Source: Strigamia acuminata (lineage: Eukaryota; Arthropoda; Chilopoda; Geophilomorpha; Linotaeniidae). From it: a stretch of DNA of 64,000 bases. A program made the position numbers and the translations under genes. Shown piece after piece: positions 56,001 through 64,000 of the stretch. Numbering within the stretch: the first letter of the stretch is position 1; each line of letters starts with the position of its first letter. The stretch covers positions 2,232,001 through 2,296,000 of the forward strand of contig OX442316.1 of assembly GCA_949358305.1 (NCBI GenBank), in the 5' to 3' direction. The notes under the pieces were generated by a model. It was given only the letters and a program-made list of their open reading frames with translations. It did no database searches and had not been told where the DNA came from.

Positions 56001-58288
56001 ATGATTTGTCGACAAAATCATTGTATCGTTACAAGACCCGGTGCAGCAGTTTGTCGCGTAGTATGTCTGAAGACGAGAGTCCACCGCTAACTGAACATCT
56101 AAACAGCAATCAAGATCCAAGTTCATCTTCTTTGTCTGCAAGATATCTTGGAAACTCTTCAACCAACCGTATATCACTCAGCAGTCGATTCAGAAACGAA
56201 AAATCCAAAGTCGAAACAACCTCCACTACCTCTCCAATACACAAAGTGCAGAGTAACTCCAATTCAAGTCCTCCAGATTCTGCATCCAAACTCCCATACT
56301 ATCCATACAACAATAGTTTTACTAGAAGAAGAAGTTCTACAAGAAGCAGTGATGATACCATGTTAAACAATACAACTGAAGGTAGTCAGCCGTCCAATTA
56401 TAGAAGCGACTCGATTGCTAGAAAAGATTCGTTCGATTATTCGATATACGGAACTACCAGAAGAACGAGAGATTACAACAAATCGGTAACTCAAGATTTG
56501 GTCCAGGAAAGCAAAAAAGTTGATATTCAAGAATCTGTGCCTAGAAGAAGACCTAGAAGCCTTATTTTATCTGACAGTGAATGGAGTTCCACCAAACAGG
56601 CGCAATCAGACAAAAGGGAAAATCCATTCAGAATTCACCGAGCGGCATCCTCAGGTGAGAAGACTGAAGAATCTAGTGATATTAAAAAAAAGTTGGACAG
56701 AGACTTAGAGTCTCAATATACTTCCCCCTCTGTCCAGAAGAACCTAAGGGCATTTTGGAGAGCAGGCAGTCACGGCAGAGAGATAGGAACAGGTTTGAAT
56801 ACTAATAAAAGCATTGATGGCAATAAACCAACGCTTATGCGTAGGGCATCCTTGAGTGAAGATTCAAAGGGCCGATTAAGCAACGAAAATTATGTAAAAA
56901 ACAGTACTTTGCCAAGTGGGGCTGCAGAGTATTGGGCAAGAAGGTATGGTACAAATTCAAGAATTCATCCGGCAACGGAAAACAAGGTGGAGGAATCGCT
57001 AACCGATACAAATAGCCAAAAGAGCGAAAAGAAAATTCCCATCAGAAGAAGGTCAACAGCTGGTCTTGAAAAAGCTTCCGGAAATGAGACCGACGACGAG
57101 AGAACCCGTGGATTGCTGCAATACGCCAGATCCATCAGCCATGAATTAAATCAACTGCATAATGACCTCACGACAACTTTTAGAAAGCGGAAAGAAAAGG
57201 AATGTGATGTCGAGATAAACATACAGAATGAGGTTGGAAACGTAGTCAATGAATTGAAGAAATTAGAAGACGACTTGATATTGCTCGGTGCATCGCCAAA
57301 ACGCGAAACCAACAGCGTGAAGAAGGAAGTAGTCAACGAAGTAAAACCCGAGAAAAAACCCCGTGCTGAAGAGTTGGAATGCGGTTCATCCGAAGACGGC
57401 ACGGCCACACCGACAGACCAAGACGATACGTGCTCACTTTGCAGCGACTACGAAAACCGTTCCGGTGCTAGCAGTGGGCTAGAAGAATCGGTAAGCGAGC
57501 GAATTAGAAGAAAAAGTTACTTCGCACGATTTCAAGACAAAAAGAACAAAAGCCGGACCTCAAATCAGTCAAACGGAGAAGCCAGAAGCCACTGCCATCA
57601 CTGCAGGATCAAAGCGGCATCCGAATCAAACGCCGAGCCGGACAAACCTGAATCCGGACGGCAACAAACTTTTTCCTGTAGCAGACATTCTATGCCTAGA
57701 GATGTTCGATACAATAACATAGATGAAGAGACCGTGAACAAATCTGGTGCCGATTGTTCAGATTCCCCTAACAATTATCCAGCTACCGTAGAAGACTCCG
57801 ACAACGAAGCGACGAGCAATCATATTGCAGATGGTCGTTCTGGAAGAGCTAGCAGCGTTGCTCCGGAATCGCCAAACTCCACTTATTCCAAATCCTTTTA
57901 CCGTCATCATTCCACATCGGATTTTCTGCGCCCCATATCTCCCGTGTCTCGAAGGCTCTCGATGCTGGACAGCACTTCGTCAAACGGTTACATGAGTTCT
58001 GGGTGGTCTAAGTATGACCGCAGGAAAACACGACCATCGACGTCTATTATTTCTTCACTTCCACTGGAAGCAACGGTCCATTCACGGGCAAACTTACGAA
58101 GCCGCCACGACTATTTGATCAACAGGGCATTGTCTTCGCTAGATGACAGAAATGCACGTCCTTTGACGCCAAATTCTAGAAGAGTGTCTTTTCGTGACAA
58201 CTACATGACGGATATGAGACGCTTTTCGGCCATTTTGGACAATTCTAGTCCTAGAGATGTTATACGCAAAGCTTTGGACATTTTGTAA
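50073..58288 (+). CDS. Nuak: NUAK-family Ser/Thr kinase with giant C-terminal region
   Basis: AMPK-related kinase of the NUAK/ARK5 type, activated by LKB1 and acting on cell adhesion, myosin phosphatase and cytoskeleton. Exons: 50073-50234, 52182-52302, 52360-52511, 52570-52635, 53012-53131, 53189-53321 and 53379-58288, phases consistent, about 1,887 aa. Kinase domain at about residues 30-290: glycine loop [20 protein letters not shown] (catalytic Lys), catalytic loop [17 protein letters not shown], and activation loop [15 protein letters not shown] whose Thr is the LKB1 site. The remaining 1,600 residues, nearly all in a single 4.9-kb exon, are Ser/Glu/Arg-rich and apparently disordered: three TEQSSTTE repeats, a PPPPPP run, many RRXS sites, and a short Leu/Glu helix near the end. 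Large insect Nuak proteins have similar tails. Intron 1 (1.9 kb) and intron 4 carry repeats. Confidence 0.92.
51655..52060. repeat. Dispersed repeat in Nuak intron 1
   Basis: About 400 bp shared with 61590-61950. Common blocks: GAATTATGTTGGAATTTGGG and TTTGGACATCTAAAAA, then GCTTTTTAATC-type. Both copies are bounded by GGCATGCCG-like palindromic ends (ATGCCGATATAC left; CCATGCCGCTTTTAA right), suggesting a non-autonomous DNA transposon. Confidence 0.6.
52721..52837. mobile_element. Small MITE in Nuak intron 4
   Basis: Ends GGATATTGTTACGCGTACGA and its near-complement (TACGTGTAACAATATCC), with GAACCGTTCC/GGAACGGTCC continuing the pairing. About 117 bp, non-coding, lying between kinase exons 4 and 5. 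Confidence 0.65.
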
Positions 58289-59510
58289 TTCAATGCAGTA
58301 TTAAAGAGAAGGCGTTTGAAATGTGTTGATAATCATATAACCAAGGACGATTAAACACAGGACTTTGCATTTGACATAAATTTGTTAGAATCTAAAGCAA
58401 TTTTGTCTTCTGGCCGAAACGACTCAAAAATGACATCATTTTGTCTTTTTCTCGCAGAAAGTTGGAATATTGCAAACAGGTGGTGACTGATTCAGTAAAA
58501 ATGGTAGATGGGAAGTCTGTGTTTAATCGTTCTAGGTTTACAAAGTAATAGTGTAAGTAGTTGCAATAAACTTTCAATAATGAAATTTATATCAAAGAAG
58601 TTGCTGCGTGAAATAAACAACGAAAACTATCCATTTTTAATAAAAAGCAATATGTGCATTCAGTCTTTAAAAGATGAATTGACTTATTCATCTCAAATGA
58701 CTTCCCAAAAGAGGAAACAATGTTTTTTACATCATATCTCTGAGAGGTCAACTTGAAAGAATTCATATTAAAGGATTAAGATAAGTTGAAATTGAAATCA
58801 CTTGTTTCACTTATAGCGGTGACTTATCTTTTCTGCACCTACTATTGGCTATTGTGACCACATGTTGTAGGTAGCCATCTTTTTAGTTCAGTTCAGGTTT
58901 TGTGTGTTCAATCAAGAATTCACTTCTTTGAGACACTTAAAGTGATTTAAGGAAAAGGTAATTCGTCTTTTAAAGATTGAATGCACCTATTATCAACATT
59001 TTTATCTCTGCTGCAGTTTGTAAACAAATGAAACAAATAGAACTTCATGTTAATGTAGGGATTATTACTTAAAACTGATATTGAAAATCCATGATTTACA
59101 GCACAATTTGCTACCAAATTTATGTTTTTGAAAAGAGAATCGGTTTTGAATCCGGGCCAATGGTACCCAAGACGAGTTGACAAAAAACACTTACAACAAA
59201 ACTCTTGACAAAGTAGGCTGCAACATAATAGTGCCAGCCGAGTTAGTTTCCGTTTTATCCTGGAAAGATGTTATAATTGAAGGAACGAGAAGAGGAAATT
59301 TACAGTAACTATCGTATGTTTTGACTACTGCTGGTAAGAATAAGGGCGGTAATATGACTAAAAAACAAGGCTACAAAAGAAAGAACCTTGTAAAGGTTTC
59401 TGAATCCAGTCCTGATGTAGCTTACAGGTAGCTACAACATCTGCACATTCACTAGATGGCGCATGCTATTGAAAAGTTTCATTTCTCTTCTAAATTGAGT
59501 GCATATACTC

Positions 59511-59871
59511 CAAACCGATACAACGTTGTCCAGATTACACTTAACTGTGGACTCTGCTCTGCTATGCGGAAATGTAGTTCTGTTTATTTTCCATGAACTT
59601 CAGTGTAATGATGGATTTTATTTAATTGGTAATAAAATGTTTATTTAGTTTGCTAAATCTGCTTTTAATCAATCAAACAATGTTAGCATAGTTTATTGGT
59701 TTCTTTTGGCAGGTAAACAAAGGTTTAGTTTTTTATTGGTTGTTTTGCCTAGTCAGATTACAATTTTGGTGTTATGGGCTACTTTTTTGTGCCACTACAC
59801 CAGTGAGACGATTCAACCAATAGGAGTTTGGACAACTTTGCATCGGTTTAGAGTATAGACAAAGTGGGCTT
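59511..59871. mobile_element. TATACTCT-family fold-back element
   Basis: The left arm TATACTCCAAACCGATACAA, then CGTTGTCCAGA, is complemented at 59829-59871 (TTTGGACAACTTTGCATCGG). The inner motif CACTACACCAGTGAGACG is the shared core also seen at 5390 and 9430. Confidence 0.6.
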
Positions 59872-61589
59872 AGTTACGGTGGCAATTTTGGCCCGTGGTT
59901 CCATTTCATCGACTTCAGGTTTATCCCAACAACTATTCCAATAATTACAAGCATTTTTGATTTCGTGTGTTCACCGCCTTATCATTTCCTGGTAGTTTAA
60001 AAAATTGGTATCGCAACCACACCTTATCCCTTCACCGAGGAAAATAGTAACAGAATTTATTTTAACAGCTAATTATGTAATTATGAATGAAAACAATTCC
60101 CAGAATTTTGAAGTAAATAAAATTCTTTTGTTTCCTCGGAAAAATAATTAATCAGATACAAATTACACGTTATAAAATGTGAAAGGAGAGTGGGAAATTA
60201 ATCCTTAACTTTTCTACTTTATTTGACGCATTATGATAAAGGGAAAGTTCCTATTGAATACAATATTTTGCATAATAAATGGTTTTTATATTTTTGTAAG
60301 GTGGTAAAAAAGATATCAATTAGATTAGAAAAGAATGATTCGTTTACGACCACAAGTTTTCCTTAAGTTACGGTAATCATAGCTCAGTTCATGTGATGCA
60401 AAAAGCGATCAGGTCAGTGAGTGGTGGGGAAAACCAGGTTTTGTTTACTTCTTTGTTATTGGCATTCTGAGTTTTTGAAAGTGGGTAGATCATTTGTCGG
60501 TAAAAATAAATAATCATATATTTTGAATTTTGATGTTTCTATATATAAATTTGAGTTTTTATTTGTTTTATTTTATATTTTTTTGACATTTGATGTTAGC
60601 TGGTATCATCTTGTATTATCTTGAGTACAAGATCATAATTTTGAAGTTATCAAGAGGTTTTGTTATGAAGAATAAACAAATTAGAAAAGTGGGCAGTGAC
60701 GTTTGTTAAATGCTAAGAATTTGGCATTTTATTTTACTTGCGTATTTTATCAAGGATGTATTCATATGAAAAAAAAATTGTCTAAAATTTATCAAAAGTG
60801 TCTAAAAATTAATCTAAATTCGTTTAAAGCTAAGTTTAAAATTTAAACTCAAAGTCTGTAACAATAAGTGGCTAAATTTATTTAAAAATTATTACAACTT
60901 GATGAAATTTACTGAAAACAACTATAAATAAGCTCAATTTAATTTACCATTTAAAATGTATACAAATTCAACCAAACGTTTCAAAAGTGTCGAAAACTTG
61001 TCTCCAACTTATCAAAAATGTCTAAAATTCCAACGAAATTTGTCAAAAATGTTATAAATTTTTTTTGTCTAAATTCACTAAAATAAAGTGTGCAATCGGC
61101 AGAAAATTAATAAATGTCTAAAAATTGGACAAAATGGTTTGTAACTCCTAGTTGTCGTTTGTTCAGTATTCGAGTTTTATTGACCCCTAAATTCAATTTT
61201 ATAATCCACTTTTAAATAAAATTAATTATCTCCCTAACGCAAATAACCGGCTAGGAATTTCCAACGTCACCTGATAAGCAATTACCAAATTTCACATCCT
61301 CCTTCCGAATCCACCCACTCAGGGACGAGGCGTAACACGAGGAACTTATTACAATAAAAACAATACCAATGACATCATGTTTGTTGTCTTTTTTCTCAGA
61401 AATATCACGAATAAATGAAGGAAAAAAACGTTAAATATATCAACCAAAATAATTTTAAAATAATTTTAAAATAAAATTAAAAAATAATGAAATTAAATAA
61501 AAGATAAATGTTTTTAGAATAGTTAAATATTTTTAAATGTTTTTTAGAAAAATTCAATTTTTTTAATAACATCTACCATATGAAATGGA

Positions 61590-61950
61590 GTTTGAATACC
61601 GTACTGTACTTACCGTATTACTGTCATACAGTTTATACAGGCATGCGGGTATGAATTAAAACGTGCCAGTATACTGTAAGTGAAAAACCTGGTTTTTTGT
61701 TTTTTTATTTAAAAGATCCTGGATGAATAATTATGTTGGAATTTGGGCATGAAATTTGAGTTTTCTTATCTGAAGATTATTACTAAAATTTGGGAAAATG
61801 TATAGAAATTTAGGCCAATTTTCCACTTTTTGGACATCTAAAAAGGCTTTTTATGCTTGCTCTGCCTCAATTCTGATTGAAAAAAAATCATTTACAACAG
61901 CATGCCAGTAAAAATGGGTTTACGGCATGCCGTTAAAACTTGAACAATGA
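61590..61950. repeat. Second copy of the Nuak-intron repeat
   Basis: Same order of blocks as 51655-52060 in the same orientation, bounded by ACAGGCATGCGGGTATG and TACGGCATGCCGTTAAAA. About 75-80% similar by eye. Confidence 0.6.
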
Positions 61951-62367
61951 TACCATCAGCTTAAATGGGGTGTAATATGGCAAATTCCTCTTCTGCGAAG
62001 GAGATGGAACGATACCCTTAGGAACATGTTACATGCTTGGTTTGGAAAAAAAAAGAAATCCATAGATGTTGTAGGTCGTAGTTCGACCAGGACCCGGTGC
62101 GATTGTTTTTATGTGCTTTGTTGGTCATTGTTTTCAGTGCTTGTCGGTGTAGTTTGGGCGCCTGGTGTGGTTGCACCGCTCGATCCTATCTTGAGCTGGT
62201 CAAGCTCATCACTGTTTGAATTAAGTAATAGAAGATTAATTTCTGAAGATTTGCAAAAGTAAGACCAAAAGTGGTTATGTAATCTAAACATTAAGTTTAT
62301 TAAGGAATCGTATACATCGGATATATAAATAACTACATCTTGATTAAGCTTAGCCGAAGTAGTGCCC

Positions 62368-64000
62368 TTAGAAGCTGCGTTTGCCGACATTTATAAAAAT
62401 ATCTTCATGTATCCTTTCGGATTCTTTCAATTCTTGCATAGTTGTAGCGCTTTGTTGCTTCAGTACCCGTTCGAGAACAGCTCTCACATCTGCTGCCATG
62501 ACTGCATCTCCACAAATATAAATGTGCCCTCCATCTTGAATATGCTTTACAACTTGGTCAGCATCTCTTGACAACAAATGTTGCACGTAAGTCTAATGGG
62601 AATAGAACAAAGTTTATGAGAAAAAGGCATGTTATGATTTAAGGCAGTGATTACCTTGTGACTGGTATTCCATCTGGAATAAGCGGTCTCAATCGAAGAC
62701 AAAACACCTCGCTGGAAAAGGAGTTGAGTTTCATCGTAGAAAAGATGATCAGCGGCTGGATGTCTGCAGCCAAAATACAACTTTATCGCTCCGAAGACTT
62801 TGCCAGCGTTCTTCTGCATCTCGAATTGTCGTTGTTGCCAAAACCCGCGGAACGGAGCGAGCCCGGTGCCTGCTCCCACCATCAGCACAGGAGTTGATGG
62901 GTTTGTGGGCAAATGGAAATGGGCAGCTTGTCGTACAAAATATGGAATTTTGCTACCCAATGGTATATCGTTCAAGAAATTTGAGCAAAGTCCTGAATTG
63001 CTGCAAGTTCCATCTGTTAATAGAAGAAAAGATGATTAGATGGATCCATGAAAACAGTCTATCAAGCTCTAAAGATGTGCATCATTATTGCAAATTATTT
63101 ATTGTATCTGCTTAAAGTGAAAACTCATTGAGCTGTATCACTACTGGGCATATTATTTCGGGTAAACAGCTTTTGGCAAACAGCTTTTGCCATGTAGCCT
63201 TTGGCATACGGCTTTTTGTGAACAGCCTCTGGGATTTGCCTTTTGTTTCTGACATTATCTTATACTAGTCTGTAGATTGTTGCTTTACCTTTGCTGTTGG
63301 TGATGACCACACCAACTGTCAAGTGGATTTCGTTGGGTGCGAAAGCGAGGGAATTGCTGATGGAGTAGAGTCGTGGTTGCAAGATTGGAAGCCGTTCCAG
63401 AAGGAAGGTACAATCAGGTTTCAAGGACGGAAATTCCTTCAACACATCAAGTACATTTGGAAGTTTTTCGTTTCTCCATTTGTTGTGTTCCTTTTCATCC
63501 TGTACACCAGAAGAGCAATAAACATTAGTCGCGTTTCTTATACAGAAAATAAAAATTGTATTACCATAGCCAGGAGCTGCAGTTTCTTCAGATCATTTTC
63601 ATCATTTGTGAATTTGCTTAATTCATCCAGGAATTGTTGGTCAGGACAACCACTTATGTCCAATAAGTTGGCGAATGCCATTGTTAACGAACAAGCCGGT
63701 AGACGGTTTGCCGGTTGCCATCCGTCTTGTACGCGTTTCTGAACTTGAAAGGTTGAGTTTGCATCCTCTAGTACATTAAGCCGAGCCAGTAAATCGCGCA
63801 CTAATCTTTTGGGATTAGTTGGAAAGATGGCCACATGGTCTCCAGGTTCATGCCTCTGGCTGGAACTGAGTTTTAGGAACGTAGTCTTGCGGCTCGAACG
63901 ATAAGCTTGCAGATCGTCTCTATCCAGCAGTTCACTGTGATTGATTTGACGATTGTGAGTTTTGGAGAGCGCTAGAATCAGATGGAGATATCTTTGTTAA
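62368..64000 (-). CDS. Nos: Nitric oxide synthase, C-terminal reductase exons (partial)
   Basis: NOS makes nitric oxide from arginine, and its C-terminal half is a P450-reductase-like flavoprotein. Minus-strand exons: about 63995-63565 (left part cut by window edge), 63499-63289, 63013-62655 and 62592-62368, phases 0, 1, 0. FAD domain: EPGDHVAIFPTNPKRLV, RLPACSLTMAF, LQPRLYSISNS (FAD-binding RxYS) and HLTVGVV. NADPH domain: GLCSNFL, VLMVGAGTGLAPFRGFWQQR, LYFGCR, and GGHIYICGDAVMAADVRAVL. The end RIHEDIF is the NOS hallmark that separates it from CPR, MTRR and NDOR. A tail of eight more residues (INVGKRSF) follows. The oxygenase, calmodulin and FMN exons are outside, so NOS is inferred from the reductase alone. 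Confidence 0.85.

Larger units (their letters stand above)
58289..62367. other. Repeat-bearing spacer between Nuak and NOS
   Basis: No gene supportable. Seen: a fold-back with arms at 58654-58682 and 58958-58986 (TGCATTCAGTCTTTAAAAGA and complement); the TATACTCT-family element at 59511-59871; a degenerate TCTAAAA/AAAATGTCTA-rich stretch at 60770-61130; and the dispersed repeat at 61590-61950. The first few hundred bases include Nuak 3'UTR. Confidence 0.5.

Overview
The window looks like arthropod, almost certainly insect, nuclear DNA, and a beetle is my best guess. It is AT-rich, has short GT-AG introns and compact multi-exon genes, and is saturated with fold-back (MITE-like) transposons, minisatellites and LTR elements. 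The order assignment is an impression from protein flavour, not something the sequence proves. No prokaryotic features, CRISPR arrays, rRNA or convincing tRNA genes were seen.

Layout. 0-6 kb: the 3' exons of alkylglycerol monooxygenase (+), a 21-bp minisatellite, an unrecognised two-transmembrane acidic-tail protein (-), and divergently from it the cardiolipin acyltransferase tafazzin (+), two of whose introns carry fold-back transposons. 6-12 kb: a three-level nest of fold-back elements, then a sarcospan homologue (-) with large, repeat-filled introns. 12-17 kb: repeat-rich spacer, then a LENG9-type protein (-) with a CCCH finger, an MJ1316 (DUF504) domain and an AKAP7-like 2H phosphoesterase domain. 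17-21 kb: an LRR gene (-) and the decayed remains of an unrecognised divergent neighbour. 21-24 kb: two tandem aquaporins (-) with identical exon structure and TATA boxes.

25.3-38 kb is a transposon pile-up. A Ty3/gypsy element (25285-31151) has a frameshift between its protease and reverse transcriptase frames, and its 3' LTR carries a 1.08-kb hAT-type MITE built of serial hairpins. It is followed by a second LTR element (31561-37988) with 819-bp LTRs that look identical and a CATT target-site duplication. Its interior holds a single intact ORF of about 1,563 codons with no recognisable reverse transcriptase, protease, integrase or zinc knuckle. This is the strongest candidate here for something undescribed.

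38-64 kb: an inverted copy of the unrecognised gene remnant, a complete pogo/Tigger-like MITE, a SERINC gene (+, 11 exons), a second broken LRR copy and a third remnant (so the LRR/remnant block is duplicated across 24 kb), a 12-finger C2H2 protein (+), a tandem repeat with a unit near 275 bp, a very large NUAK-family kinase (+, about 1,887 aa, most of it in one 4.9-kb exon), about 4 kb of repeat-bearing spacer, and the C-terminal FAD/NADPH reductase exons of nitric oxide synthase (-) running off the right edge.

The host genes are not an operon. Several touch lipids or membranes (AGMO, tafazzin, SERINC, aquaporins, sarcospan), but I see no evidence that this grouping is functional.
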